Assembly (NCBI RefSeq): GCF_008124835.1
Contig: NZ_VNHW01000010.1
Location: 124,001-188,000 of the forward strand
Direction: 5' to 3'
Source of the DNA: Blastococcus xanthinilyticus
Lineage (GTDB): Bacteria > Actinomycetota > Actinomycetes > Mycobacteriales > Geodermatophilaceae
Length of the DNA: 64,000 bases
The translations under genes were made by a program, and so were the position numbers. Positions 18,055 through 27,160 of this stretch are shown here, in pieces. Within the stretch, counting starts at the first letter, position 1, and every line of letters starts with the position of its first letter. Under the pieces are notes generated by a model. The model ran no database searches. It was not told where the DNA came from and saw nothing but the letters and a program-made list of their open reading frames with translations.

Positions 18055-18891
18055 ATGCCCAGTAAGAACCCGGCGTTCAGCCGAGGGTTCGGGAACAACG
18101 CCGGCCCCGGCCAGCAGTACGCCGGTTGGGGCAACGCGCCCCAGTACGGCGCCCCGCAGTACGGCGCCCCGGCGCCCCAGCAGGACGCGTACACCGCGCC
18201 GTCGCCGTACGGCACGACTCCCGACACCCGCTACATGACGATGGACGACGTCGTCCAGAAGACGGGTCTGTCCTTCCTCGTCACCGTCCTGTCCGCGGCC
18301 GCGGTCTGGGCGATGCCCGGCCAGGCCGCCTGGGGCCTGGCGCTCCCGGCCGTCCTGGTCGCCTTCGTGCTCGGCCTGGTGATCTCGTTCAAGCAGATCG
18401 CCAACCCGGTCGCGACGCTGGCCTACGGCGCGCTCTACGGTGTCGCGCTGGGCGCGATCAGCGAGGCGTTCAACGACGTCTACCCGGGCATCGTGATGCA
18501 GGCGCTGATCGGCACGTTCGGTGTCTTCGCCGGCATGCTGGTGGTCTACAAGACCGGTGCCATCCGCGTCACCCCGAAGCTCACCCGCTGGGTCGTGGGC
18601 GCCCTCGTCGGCGCGCTCGTGCTGCTGGTCGTCAACTTCGTGGTGGGCATGTTCACCACCGGTGACCCGCTCGGCCTGCGCGATGGCGGTGCCGTGGCGA
18701 TCGGCTTCAGCCTGCTGATGATCGGCATCGCGGCGTTCATGCTGCTGCTGGATTTCGACATGGCCGACGAGGCCATCCGTCGTGGAGCTCCCGCGAAGTT
18801 CGCCTGGTACGTGGCCTTCGGCCTCCTGGTGACCGTCGTGTGGCTCTACATCGAGATCCTGCGGCTGCTGTCCTACCTCCAGGAGGACTGA
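18055..18891 (+). CDS. Bax inhibitor-1/YccA family membrane protein
   Basis: A 278-residue protein. A Gly/Gln/Tyr/Pro-rich cytoplasmic N-terminus with repeated QYGAP units (about 20-45) precedes seven hydrophobic segments (about 75-275). The family-type stretch GALYGVALGAISEAFNDVYPGIVMQALIGTFGVFAGML carries the conserved GAISE acid (short motif SEAF). The C-terminal segment WYVAFGLLVTVVWLYIEILRLL (ends LLSYLQED) matches YccA-like proteins. BI-1 relatives are pH-gated calcium leak channels or interact with membrane proteases; the role here is unknown. ATG 18055 is 8 bases after GAGGAG; ATG 18049 is too close to it. Confidence 0.88.
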   Translation: MPSKNPAFSRGFGNNAGPGQQYAGWGNAPQYGAPQYGAPAPQQDAYTAPSPYGTTPDTRYMTMDDVVQKTGLSFLVTVLSAAAVWAMPGQAAWGLALPAVLVAFVLGLVISFKQIANPVATLAYGALYGVALGAISEAFNDVYPGIVMQALIGTFGVFAGMLVVYKTGAIRVTPKLTRWVVGALVGALVLLVVNFVVGMFTTGDPLGLRDGGAVAIGFSLLMIGIAAFMLLLDFDMADEAIRRGAPAKFAWYVAFGLLVTVVWLYIEILRLLSYLQED

Positions 18892-18910
18892 CCCGCACCC
18901 GCACCACCGA

Positions 18911-18947
18911 ACAGTGGCCCGGCCCCGCGAGGGGGCCGGGCCACTGT
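18911..18947. terminator. Bidirectional intrinsic terminator
   Basis: A perfect 16-bp inverted repeat (ACAGTGGCCCGGCCCC, 5-base loop, complement) lies between the convergent Bax-inhibitor-like and epoxide hydrolase genes. There is no long T run, as is usual in GC-rich actinobacteria. Confidence 0.85.
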
Positions 18948-18995
18948 CGTTCCCGGGGGTCCAGTCGTTCCCGGGGTTCAGCCGTCCGCGGGGAT

Positions 18996-20198
18996 TCAGC
19001 CGAGAGCGCGGAAGAAGGCGCGGACGTCGGTCACGAACGCCTCGGGCCGCTCCATCGCGAGGAAGTGGCCACCGCGGTCGAGCTCGGTCCACCGCACCAC
19101 GGTGTGCTCCCGCTCGGCGAATGCCCGCACGGTGACGTCGTTCGCGGACAGCAGGAAGCCGGTCGGGACGGTACCGCGCTGCGGTGCCCACCCCCCGTCG
19201 CCGGTACCCTCCCAGCCCGTCGCCTCCTCGTCCGGTCCCTGGCTCCAGGCGGCCGGGTTCATCGCCTCGAAGTACACCTGGGCGGAGGACCCCGCCGTCC
19301 GCGTGAACCAGTAGAGGGAGACCCCCGTCAGGATGCGGTCCCGGTCGACGGCGTCCTCCGGTGGCCCGTCGGCCGGCAGATCGGCCAGCCGCTGGAACAT
19401 CTCCACGATCCAGGCGAGCTGCCCGGCGGGTGAGTCGGTCAGCGCGTAGGCGAGCGTCTGCGGCGACTTCGACTGGATCTGCAGGTAGCCGTCGTTGTAC
19501 TCCTGCATGCGTTCCCATCGCCGGCGGTCGGCCCCGTCGAGCCGCTCGACGTCCTCATCGCCCAGCGGGACGGTGATCGCCGCGTTCAGGTGCACGCCGA
19601 GGACGTGCTCGCCGTCCTGCCGGCCGAGCTCGGGAGCGACGAACGAGCCGGTGTCCCCGCCCTGCACGCCGTACCGGCCGTACCCGAGGCCGGACATGAG
19701 GGCGGCGAGGATCCGGCCGGTCCGGGCCGCGTCCATCCCCGGTCCGGCGAGCGGGGTCGAGAACCCGAAGCCCGGCATCGACGGGATCACCACGGAGAAG
19801 GCGTCCGCCGGGTCTCCGTCGTGCGCGCGCGGATCGGTGAGCGGACCGATGACGTCGAGGAAGTCGGCGACCGTGCTCGGCCAGCCGTGCAGGAGGAGCA
19901 GCGGGGTTGCGGCCGGCTCGGGCGAGCGCACGTGCAGGAAGTGGATCGGCTGGCCGTCGATCGTGGTGACGAACTGCGGGAACGTGTTCAGGTGCGCCTC
20001 GTGCGCCCGCCAGTCGTACCTCGTACACCAGTGCTCCGCGAGGACCTGCAGGGGAGCCTGCGGCACGCCTCGCGTCCAGCCGACTCCTGGCAGGTCGCCG
20101 GGCCACCGGGTGCGTGCCAGGCGGCCGCGCAGGTCGTCGACGTCCTCCTGGGGCACGTCGATGCGGAACGGGCGGATGTCCAGGGGCGATGAGGTCAT
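18996..20198 (-). CDS. Epoxide hydrolase (alpha/beta hydrolase, EHN domain)
   Basis: A 400-residue soluble enzyme. The N-terminal EHN domain (about 1-110: [24 protein letters not shown]) precedes the alpha/beta hydrolase core. HGWPST (about 128) is the oxyanion-hole HGXP motif and QGGDTGSFV (about 190) carries the nucleophilic Asp. The conserved lid tyrosines and the late [10 protein letters not shown] with the catalytic His (about 380) are present. The family opens epoxides to diols, in detoxification or juvenile-hormone-like substrates in other organisms. The native substrate is unknown. It is divergent from a WYL-domain regulator, 62 bases apart, which probably controls it. Confidence 0.9.
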   Translation of the reverse strand: MTSSPLDIRPFRIDVPQEDVDDLRGRLARTRWPGDLPGVGWTRGVPQAPLQVLAEHWCTRYDWRAHEAHLNTFPQFVTTIDGQPIHFLHVRSPEPAATPLLLLHGWPSTVADFLDVIGPLTDPRAHDGDPADAFSVVIPSMPGFGFSTPLAGPGMDAARTGRILAALMSGLGYGRYGVQGGDTGSFVAPELGRQDGEHVLGVHLNAAITVPLGDEDVERLDGADRRRWERMQEYNDGYLQIQSKSPQTLAYALTDSPAGQLAWIVEMFQRLADLPADGPPEDAVDRDRILTGVSLYWFTRTAGSSAQVYFEAMNPAAWSQGPDEEATGWEGTGDGGWAPQRGTVPTGFLLSANDVTVRAFAEREHTVVRWTELDRGGHFLAMERPEAFVTDVRAFFRALG

Positions 20199-20216
20199 GC
20201 CGGGACGTTAGGAGGC

Positions 20217-20241
20217 GCTTAGGACAGCAGCGGTCCCAAGC
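20217..20241. promoter_or_regulatory. Candidate operator between epoxide hydrolase and WYL regulator
   Basis: An imperfect inverted repeat, CTTAGGAC and GTCCCAAG (7 of 8 positions complementary, 7-base spacer), sits in the 62-base divergent gap. A second TTAGGA lies a few bases to the left. CATCCT at 20249-20254 is a -10-like box 6 bases before the regulator GTG. Confidence 0.45.
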
Positions 20242-20260
20242 TGTCGGGCATCCTCATCCC

Positions 20261-21220
20261 GTGCTCGAGACCTCGGCCCGGCTGCTGCGACTGCTCTCGC
20301 TGCTGCAGGCCCACCGCGACTGGTCCGGCGCCGCCCTCGCCGAACGGCTCGGTGTCACGACCCGCACCGTCCGCCGCGACGTCGACCGGCTCCGGGAGCT
20401 GGGATACCCCGTGCAGGCGTTGCAGGGGCGGGCGGGCTACCGCCTCGGCGCGGGGGCGGCGCTGCCGCCGTTGCTGCTCGACGACGACGAGGCGGTGGCC
20501 GTCGTCGTCGGCCTGCGCACGGCGTCCGCCGGCTCGGTCGCCGGGATCGAGGAGACCTCGCTGCGTGCGCTCGCCAAACTGGAGGCGGTGCTGCCGTCCC
20601 GATTGCGCGACCGGGTGCAGACGCTGGCGCGGGCCACCGTGCGCACCGGGACGGCGCCCGGGCCGCAGGTCTCGGCCGACGCGCTGGTGGTGATCGCCGA
20701 CGCCTGCCGGCGCTCCGAGCGGCTCCGACTGGACTACACCACAGCCACCGGCGCGGAGAGCCGGCGGACCGTCGAGCCGCACCGCCTGGTGAACTTCGGC
20801 CGGCACTGGTACCTGGTCGCCTGGGACCTCGACCGGCAGGACTGGCGCAGCTTCCGGGTGGACCGGATCGTGCCGCGGCCGCCGACGGGGCCGCGGGTAC
20901 CGCCGCGCGACCCGCCCGACGGGGACGTCGCCGCCTACCTGGCGCGGCAGCTGTCGGCGCGGGCCTGGCCGCGCCGGGCGACGATCCAGGTGAGCGAACC
21001 CGCCGACGCGGTGAGCGCCCGCATCTGGCCGGGCATGGGGGTCGTGACACCGGTCGACGAGCGCACCTGCTCGGTGCACCTGGGAGCGGACACCGCGGCC
21101 GGGCTGGTGTGGATGATCACCTCGCTCGACGCCGACTTCCGCCTGATCGAGGGCCCACCGGAGCTCGCCGCAGCCTTCCGGGACCAGGCTCGCCGCTGCC
21201 GGGAGGCCGTCGGCGGCTGA
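20261..21220 (+). CDS. YafY-type helix-turn-helix regulator with WYL domain
   Basis: A 319-residue regulator. The N-terminal winged helix (SARLLRLLSLLQAHRDWSG, ALAERLGVTTRTVRRDVDRL within residues 3-42) is of the HTH_11/DeoR-like type. The middle and C-terminal WYL region contains RLRLDYTTATGAESRRTVEPHRLV, then FGRHWYLVAWDLDRQDWRSFRVDRI (key Trp-Tyr-Leu). A WCX-like C-terminal extension follows. WYL domains sense small ligands or nucleic acids. It is divergent from epoxide hydrolase, so local repression is inferred. GTG 20261 is chosen by the leaderless box and by the domain start; a longer upstream frame would run into the neighbouring gene. Confidence 0.9.
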   Translation: MLETSARLLRLLSLLQAHRDWSGAALAERLGVTTRTVRRDVDRLRELGYPVQALQGRAGYRLGAGAALPPLLLDDDEAVAVVVGLRTASAGSVAGIEETSLRALAKLEAVLPSRLRDRVQTLARATVRTGTAPGPQVSADALVVIADACRRSERLRLDYTTATGAESRRTVEPHRLVNFGRHWYLVAWDLDRQDWRSFRVDRIVPRPPTGPRVPPRDPPDGDVAAYLARQLSARAWPRRATIQVSEPADAVSARIWPGMGVVTPVDERTCSVHLGADTAAGLVWMITSLDADFRLIEGPPELAAAFRDQARRCREAVGG

Positions 21221-21233
21221 TGGCGGGGCGTCA

Positions 21234-21281
21234 CCGCCCGTGCACCCGCCCGGCGCGGTGGCCGAGCGGGTGCACGGGCGG
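21234..21281. terminator. Bidirectional intrinsic terminator
   Basis: A perfect 16-bp stem (CCGCCCGTGCACCCGC and its complement) with a 16-base loop lies between the convergent WYL regulator and thiolase genes. Confidence 0.85.
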
Positions 21282-21292
21282 CAACGGCCGGA

Positions 21293-22513
21293 TCAGGAGA
21301 GGCGCTCGAGCACCATCGCCATGCCCATGCCGCCACCGACGCACATGGTCTCCAGGCCGAAGGTCTTGTCCTTGGTCTGCAGGCCGTTGATCAGCGTGCC
21401 GGTGATGCGGGCGCCGGTGCTGCCGAAGGGGTGCCCGACGGCGATGGCGCCACCGTGCACGTTCAGCTTCTCGATCGGGATGCCCAGGTCCCGGTAGCTC
21501 GGGATGACCTGGGCGGCGAAGGCCTCGTTGATCTCGACGAGGTCGATGTCGTCGATGGTCATGCCGGCCCGCTGCAGGGCCAGGCGCGAGGCGTCGACCG
21601 GGCCGTAGCCCATGATCTCCGGCGAGAGGCCGGTGACCGCGGTGGAGACCACGCGGGCCAGCGGGGTGAGGCCCAGCTCGGCGGCCTTGGTGTCGCTCAT
21701 GACGATGACCGCGGAGGCGCCGTCGTTGAGCGGGCAGGCGTTGCCGGCGGTGACCCGGCCGTCGGGGCGGAACACCGGCTTGAGGCCGGAGATGCCCTCC
21801 AGCGTGGTGCCGGGGCGCGGGCCGTCGTCCTTCGTGACGACGGTGCCGTCGGGCAGGGTGATCGGGACGATCTCCCGGTCCCAGAAGCCGTTGTTGATGG
21901 ACTCCTCGGCGAGGTTCTGGCTGCGGACGGCGAACTCGTCCATCTCCTGGCGGGAGACGCCCTTGAGCAGCGCCAGGTTCTCCGCCGTCTGCCCCATCGC
22001 GATGTAGACGTCGGGGACGTCCCCGTTCTCGCGCGGGTCGGTCCAGGAGTCGGCGCCGCTCTCGGCCACCTTGGCCACGCGGGCCTCGGCGTCGGCGAAC
22101 ACCGGGTTCCTGGTGTCGGGGATGGCGTCGCTGTTCCCCTTCACGAAGCGGGAGACGGTCTCGACGCCGGCGGAGATGAAGACGTCGCCCTCGCCGGCCT
22201 TGATGGCGTGCAGCGCCATGCGGGTGGTCTGCAGCGACGAGGAGCAGTACCGGGTGATCGTCGTGCCGGGCAGGTGGTCCATGCCCAGGAGCACGCTGAC
22301 GACGCGGCCCATGTTGTAGCCCTGCTCGCCACCGGGCAGGCCGCAGCCGAGCATCAGGTCGTCGATGTCGGTCGGGTCGAGCGAGGGCACCTTGTCCAGC
22401 GCGGCGCGGACGACGGCGGCGGCCAGGTCGTCGGGCCGCATGTCCTTCAGCGACCCCTTGAACGCACGGCCGATGGGTGAGCGCGCGGTCGCGACGATGA
22501 CGGCTTCAGGCAT
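21293..22513 (-). CDS. Acetyl-CoA C-acyltransferase (thiolase II)
   Basis: A 406-residue thiolase of normal length. The nucleophilic cysteine lies in RYCSSSLQTTRMA (about 90), NEAFAAQ is present near 325, the catalytic histidine is in VGHPFGSTGAR (about 360), and the second catalytic cysteine is in CVGGGMGMAMVLE (about 391). It catalyses the thiolytic last step of fatty acid beta-oxidation, or the reverse condensation; chain-length preference is not readable. ATG at 22513 begins MPEAVIVATARSPIG, the canonical thiolase N-terminus, after GAGGA. No beta-oxidation partner is adjacent. Confidence 0.94.
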   Translation of the reverse strand: MPEAVIVATARSPIGRAFKGSLKDMRPDDLAAAVVRAALDKVPSLDPTDIDDLMLGCGLPGGEQGYNMGRVVSVLLGMDHLPGTTITRYCSSSLQTTRMALHAIKAGEGDVFISAGVETVSRFVKGNSDAIPDTRNPVFADAEARVAKVAESGADSWTDPRENGDVPDVYIAMGQTAENLALLKGVSRQEMDEFAVRSQNLAEESINNGFWDREIVPITLPDGTVVTKDDGPRPGTTLEGISGLKPVFRPDGRVTAGNACPLNDGASAVIVMSDTKAAELGLTPLARVVSTAVTGLSPEIMGYGPVDASRLALQRAGMTIDDIDLVEINEAFAAQVIPSYRDLGIPIEKLNVHGGAIAVGHPFGSTGARITGTLINGLQTKDKTFGLETMCVGGGMGMAMVLERLS

Positions 22514-22644
22514 GGGTCCTCCACGATGAGGGGGGTCCGACGCGGCTCGCCGGACATCGGTCACCTCGGAAACTACCCCCGACCGCCGGCGGGAGATCCC
22601 GGCCGCCGGTCAGGATCCCGGGGGTGTGGTACGGGTCACGACCG

Positions 22645-23670
22645 TCAGCCGACGGCGGTCGGCGACGCCTCGGCACGTTCGGCCTGGTCGGGCGTGGGCA
22701 TGTCGGTCGGCCGGCGCCGCCGCAGCAGCGCCCACGGTCCGCGGGGCCCGGTCCCGGAGCCGGCGACGGCGGCCGGCTGCACCTCGGTGCCCGGCCGGTT
22801 GACCGCCCGCGCCGCGGCGCGGGCCACCGGACGCACGGTGTCCCGGCGCAGGGCCCGGAGCCCGCGGTCGGCTCCGGCCGGCCACACGTGCAGCGCGTCC
22901 GCGACCGAGGGCAGCAGGACGGCGGCGGCCGCGGCGTAGCCGGCGGCGCTGGGGTGGAACTCGTCGACGCTGAACATGGTCGCGTCGGAGGCGAAGGCGG
23001 GGCCGAGCAGCGAGCCGAGCGACACCGAGCGGCCGCCGGCCTCGACGACGGCGATGGTCTGGGCCTCGGCCATCTGCCGGCTCCAGCGGCGGGCGAGCGT
23101 GCGCAGCGGCTGGGCGATCGGGCGGATCGTGCCGAGGTCGGGGCAGGTGCCGACGACGACCTCGCATCCGGCCGCGGTGAGCCGGCGGACCGCGTCGGTG
23201 AGGTGGCCGACCGAGACCGACGTGGGCGTGCGGGCGGTGACGTCGTTGGCGCCGATCATGATCACCGCGACCGCCGGCTCCTCGGCCAGCGCCCGGTCGA
23301 CCTGGGCATCGAGGTCGGCGGCGCGGGCGCCGGACTTGGCCAGCCGCACCAGCCGCACCGGGCGCTCGGCCAGCTCGGCCAGCCCGGCGGCGACCAGGAC
23401 GCCGGGGGTCTCCGCGGCCCGCCGCACCCCGAGGCCGACGGCGCTGGAGTCGCCCAGGACGGTGAGCACGATCGGGGCGCCGCGCCCCCGCCCGTAGACG
23501 CCGTCGCCCGAGGGCGGGTCGCTCTTGTCGGTGCGGGCCTCGACCTTGCGGCGGGCGGCGCGGGCCTCCTCGTGCAGGAGCGCGACCAGGGCGGCGCCGG
23601 CGATGCCGACCCCGCCGCCTCCGTAGGCGGCGCCGGTGGCGAGCCATCGGGCCGTGGCGGTGCGGGTCAT
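22645..23670 (-). CDS. SGNH/GDSL hydrolase, membrane-anchored or exported
   Basis: A 341-residue protein. ATG 23670 follows GGAGGGACC. The N-terminus has an Ala/Gly-rich hydrophobic stretch (about 8-30) that may be an uncleaved anchor. SGNH blocks: VLGDSSAVGLG (block I), Gly/Asn in MIGANDVTA (block III) and DEFHPSAAGY (block V). The family includes lysophospholipases and acyl-glycan esterases, and such proteins are common in mycolata-related actinobacteria. The substrate is unknown. It differs from the lipoprotein at 7665 in lacking a lipobox and in GDSS instead of GDSL. Confidence 0.88.
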   Translation of the reverse strand: MTRTATARWLATGAAYGGGGVGIAGAALVALLHEEARAARRKVEARTDKSDPPSGDGVYGRGRGAPIVLTVLGDSSAVGLGVRRAAETPGVLVAAGLAELAERPVRLVRLAKSGARAADLDAQVDRALAEEPAVAVIMIGANDVTARTPTSVSVGHLTDAVRRLTAAGCEVVVGTCPDLGTIRPIAQPLRTLARRWSRQMAEAQTIAVVEAGGRSVSLGSLLGPAFASDATMFSVDEFHPSAAGYAAAAAVLLPSVADALHVWPAGADRGLRALRRDTVRPVARAAARAVNRPGTEVQPAAVAGSGTGPRGPWALLRRRRPTDMPTPDQAERAEASPTAVG

Positions 23671-23741
23671 GGTCCCTCCGTCCCTGAGCATCGGCGTCCT
23701 GGTGGCGCCACCGACGTTATCGGCCGCCTACGGTGCAAGCT

Positions 23742-25115
23742 GTGGCCTCCTCCCTCCCTGGTGTGACCCCTCCCACATCCGACGACGACCGTGCGCGGCA
23801 GATCGTCGACGTCCTCGTCGAGGCGTTCGGCGACCTCATGGACGCCGATGCCGACGCCTTCCGGACCAAGTTCCGGAAGATGGCGGCCGATCCGTTCGCC
23901 TTCTACCGCGGCAGCGCGCCCCTGTTCTACGCCGACATGGCGACATTCGAGGATCGCTGGTGCGACGAGCGGACGTCGCGCGTGTGGATCCAGGGTGACC
24001 TGCACGCGGAGAACTTCGGCACCTACATGGACAGCGCCGGCCGGATCGTCTTCGACGTCAACGACTTCGACGAGGCCTACCTGGGCCACGTGAGCTGGGA
24101 CCTGCGCCGGTTCGCCGCGAGCTTCGCGCTGCTCGCGTGGCGCAAGGCGCTGGGCGACGAGGTCATCGGCGAGCTGCTCGGCGGCTACCTGAACGCCTAC
24201 CTGGACCAGGTGGAGGCGTTCACCCGCTCCGACGAGGACCGCTCCTTCGCGCTGCGGGCGGACAACACCGAGGGGGCGGTGCGGGAGGTCATCTTCGAGA
24301 CGACCACCCGCACGCGGCTCGGGCTGCTGGAGCGCATGACGGTGATCGAGGGCTACCGGCGGCGGTTCGCCGACCGCCCGCGCAACCGCCGCCTGGAGGA
24401 CGACGAGCGCGAGCGGGTGCTGGCCGCCCTGGAGCGCTACCGCGAGACCGTGCCCAAGGGCCAGCGGCGCCGCGAGGTCACCTACGACGTCAAGGACGTG
24501 ATCGGCACCGGCGGCTTCGGCATCGGCAGCGCCGGGCTGCCGGCGTACAACGTGCTGCTCGAGGGGTACGACCAGGCGCTGGAGAACGACGTCGTCCTCT
24601 CGCTGAAGCAGGGCAACGTGCCCGCCCCCAGCCGGGTCGTCACCGACCCGGAGATCCGGGCGTACTTCGAGAACGAGGGGCACCGGACGGCGCTGAGCCA
24701 GCGGGCGCTGCAGGCCAACGCCTCCCAGTTCCTGGGCTACACCGAGATCGACGGCCGCGGGTTCGTCGTCGCCGAGCTCTCGCCCTACGAGCTGGACCTG
24801 GACTGGGAGGACCTCACCGAGCCCGAGGACATCGCGCCGGTGATGGTGCAGCTCGGGCGGGCGACGGCGAAGCTGCACTGCGTGGGGGACGCCGACAGCG
24901 ACCACACTCTCGTGCCGTTCCAGACCGAGGAGGCGATCACCGCGATGATCGGCGACCGGCGGGCGGAGTTCGTCGCCGACCTGGTCGACTTCGCGCACGG
25001 CTACGCGCACCGCACGCAGGACGACTTCCGGCTGTTCGTGAACGCCTTCCGCGCCGGGCAGATCCCGGGCATCAGCTCCAGCGGCTCGCACCCGCTGCCG
25101 GCGGACCGGGCATAG
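23742..25115 (+). CDS. DUF2252 domain-containing protein
   Basis: About 457 residues of the kinase-like DUF2252 family. WIQGDLHAENFG and the Asp-rich VFDVNDFDEAYLGHVSWDLRR resemble the catalytic loop and metal-binding DFD of aminoglycoside-phosphotransferase-like kinases. DVIGTGGFGIGSAG resembles a glycine-rich loop, and an HRTQDDFRLF block ends the protein. Function is unknown; phosphotransfer is inferred. GTG 23742 lies 7 bases after TACGGT (leaderless type); GTG 23733 is an alternative three codons upstream. The stop TAG lies in copy 2 of the 58-bp element, exactly as for ppx with copy 1. Confidence 0.88.
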   Translation: MASSLPGVTPPTSDDDRARQIVDVLVEAFGDLMDADADAFRTKFRKMAADPFAFYRGSAPLFYADMATFEDRWCDERTSRVWIQGDLHAENFGTYMDSAGRIVFDVNDFDEAYLGHVSWDLRRFAASFALLAWRKALGDEVIGELLGGYLNAYLDQVEAFTRSDEDRSFALRADNTEGAVREVIFETTTRTRLGLLERMTVIEGYRRRFADRPRNRRLEDDERERVLAALERYRETVPKGQRRREVTYDVKDVIGTGGFGIGSAGLPAYNVLLEGYDQALENDVVLSLKQGNVPAPSRVVTDPEIRAYFENEGHRTALSQRALQANASQFLGYTEIDGRGFVVAELSPYELDLDWEDLTEPEDIAPVMVQLGRATAKLHCVGDADSDHTLVPFQTEEAITAMIGDRRAEFVADLVDFAHGYAHRTQDDFRLFVNAFRAGQIPGISSSGSHPLPADRA

Positions 25116-25167
25116 GAAGCTATGCATACGTCTGCGCGGCCGAAACCGTATGCATAGCCTCCTATGC
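25110..25167. repeat. 58-bp double-palindrome element, copy 2 (inverse orientation)
   Basis: Same length and design as the copy at 15363-15420. The terminal 16-mers are GCATAGGAAGCTATGC and GCATAGCCTCCTATGC (one base changed), and the middle contains CCGAAACCG, the complement of the CGGTTTCGG core in copy 1. It again provides GCA TAG as the last codons of the upstream gene. It lies between convergent DUF2252 and VWA genes. Confidence 0.9.
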
Positions 25168-25179
25168 CTGGGTGGCCGG

Positions 25180-27159
25180 TCAGCGGGCGCGGCGCCCCCT
25201 CCGGCTGCGCAGGTAGTCGGCGACGACGTACTCGCCCAGCCGGTCGGCGTCGGGCTCGAACACCCGCCCGCCGGCCCGCTGGGTGAGGTCGTGCACGAAG
25301 TGGATCAGCCCGGGGTCGGGGTCGAGGGCGAACACGTTCACCGTGGCGCCCGACCGGGCCACCTTCTCGACCTCGGCCACCGTGCGGGCGATCGTCTCGG
25401 GCATGGGGGGCCAGCAGAAGAACGGCGTCCCGTCGTCCTCCAGGTGCGCGGTGGGCTCGCCGTCGGTGACCACGAGCACCACCGGCTCGGCGTCCCGGTG
25501 CCGCGCGAGGAACCGCCGGGCCAGCATCAGCCCGTGCTGCAGGTTGGTGCCCTGCAGGGTGTCCACGCTGAGCTCGGCGAGGGTCTCCGGGCGCAGCACC
25601 TGGGCGGTGGAGGAGAAGCCGATGATCTCGATCGCGTCCTGCGGGAAGCGGGTGGTCACCAGCGAGTGCAGCGCCATCGCCGTCGACTTCGCCGCGCCCC
25701 ACGTCCCGCGCAGCGCCATCGAGTAGGAGAGGTCGACCAGCAGCGCCACGGCCGCGCCGGTGCGCCGCTCGGTCTCCACGACCTCGAAGTCCTCGACGGC
25801 GATGCGCACCCGGGTGCCGGTGCGGGGTGAGCCCGCCGTCCGCAGGACGGCGTTCTTCACCGTGCGGACGACGTCGAGGGGCTGCTCGTCGCCGAACCGC
25901 CACTCCCGGGAGCTGCCGGTGAGCTCCCCGGCGGCACCGGCGTCGGCGACGTCGTGCTCGCCGCGGCCCGTGGCGTCCAGCGTCGCGAACACCCGGCGCA
26001 GGGCGGTCGCGCCGAGCCGGCGGACCGCCTTGGGGGAGAGCTCCAGGGTGCCGCCGGAGCGGTTCAGGTAACGCTGCCGCTCCAGCTCCCGTTCCAGCTG
26101 CCGCAGCGCGGCCAGGTCGTCGGCGGCGGGCCGGCCCAGCGCGCGCTCGAGCAGCTCCTCGTCGACGTCGGCCAGCGAGGCGCCGGCGTAGCCCTGCGAC
26201 AGCTGGTTGGACAGCGCCTCGAGGTCGGCGAGCTCGGCGACCGCGCTGGTGGCGTCGCCCATGCCCAGGGACTGCTCGCCGTCGGGCACCTGGCCGCGCT
26301 GGCCCCACGGCAGGTCCGGCCGGGCCTGCCGCAGCGCGTCGGAGAGGTGCGCCATCTCGCTGGCCAGCCCCATGTCCTCCATCGTCTGGGCCATGAGGTC
26401 GGCGAGCTCGGCCCGCTGCTCGGCGGAGAGCCCGGCCATCATCCGCTGCTGGGCGGCGGCCCGGCGCGCCAGGGAGTCGATCAGCTCCTCGACCGACCCG
26501 GGCTGGTCGGGGAAGAACTGCCCGTGCTTGGCCATGAAGTCGGCGAACTGCTGGTCGGTGTCCTCGCCGCGGTTGTGCGCGTCCACGAGCCGGGACAGGT
26601 CGGCCACCATGTCCTTGACCGCCTGCATGTCCTGGTCGGTGGCGTTCTCCAGCGACTGCTTCATGGAGGCGAACGAGCTGTCGAGGACCTCGCGCCGGAG
26701 CAGGTCCTGGATCTGCTCGTAGGCCTGGCGGGCCTCGGCCGAGCGCCAATCGTAGTCCTTGAGCGCCCGCACCGCCCCGGAGGTGTCCTCGGGGAGGGCG
26801 TCGAGCTCGGCCTCCTTGAGCCGGGCCAGGTCGTCGGGGTCGGGGAACAGCTCGGTCCGCTCGGCCTGCACCGCCCGGTCGAGCAGCTCGCGCACCTCCT
26901 GCAGGGTGCCGTCCATGCGGCCGGCGGTGCGCGCGGTGCGCAGCCGGTCGCGCACCGCCCGGCGCAGCTCGTCGAGTCCGCGCCGGCCCTCGGTGCCGCG
27001 CCGGAGCAGCTCGCGCAGCGCCTCCCGCACGCCGCTGCCGCCCAGCACCGAGTCGCCGATCTCGTCGACGGCGTTGCCCAGGTCGTACGGCGGGGCGAGC
27101 GGGTCCGGGCCGCCCCGCCAGGCGCCGTACCGGTAGCCGCGTGGGCGGCGTTCGCTCAC
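25180..27159 (-). CDS. VWA-domain protein (partner of MoxR-type ATPase)
   Basis: A 659-residue protein. The long helical N-terminal part (about 1-430) is rich in Ala, Arg and Glu with heptad-like stretches. The C-terminal von Willebrand A domain has the MIDAS motif DLSYSM (about 490), a conserved Thr region (GTNLQHGL) and VTDGEPTAH (about 590). Together with the AAA+ protein just upstream (1-base gap) it forms a MoxR/VWA pair, a chaperone-like module that remodels or inserts metal into target complexes. The target is unknown. Start GTG 27159 abuts the stop of the ATPase gene, so translation is coupled. Confidence 0.9.
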   Translation of the reverse strand: MSERRPRGYRYGAWRGGPDPLAPPYDLGNAVDEIGDSVLGGSGVREALRELLRRGTEGRRGLDELRRAVRDRLRTARTAGRMDGTLQEVRELLDRAVQAERTELFPDPDDLARLKEAELDALPEDTSGAVRALKDYDWRSAEARQAYEQIQDLLRREVLDSSFASMKQSLENATDQDMQAVKDMVADLSRLVDAHNRGEDTDQQFADFMAKHGQFFPDQPGSVEELIDSLARRAAAQQRMMAGLSAEQRAELADLMAQTMEDMGLASEMAHLSDALRQARPDLPWGQRGQVPDGEQSLGMGDATSAVAELADLEALSNQLSQGYAGASLADVDEELLERALGRPAADDLAALRQLERELERQRYLNRSGGTLELSPKAVRRLGATALRRVFATLDATGRGEHDVADAGAAGELTGSSREWRFGDEQPLDVVRTVKNAVLRTAGSPRTGTRVRIAVEDFEVVETERRTGAAVALLVDLSYSMALRGTWGAAKSTAMALHSLVTTRFPQDAIEIIGFSSTAQVLRPETLAELSVDTLQGTNLQHGLMLARRFLARHRDAEPVVLVVTDGEPTAHLEDDGTPFFCWPPMPETIARTVAEVEKVARSGATVNVFALDPDPGLIHFVHDLTQRAGGRVFEPDADRLGEYVVADYLRSRRGRRAR

Positions 27160-27160
27160 C

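Noticed and set aside
17161-19518. A 785-codon minus-strand frame across lysE and the Bax-inhibitor-like gene
   Set aside because: It crosses a strong terminator and opposes two well-supported genes; the composition is shadow-like (Arg, Gly, Asp, His).
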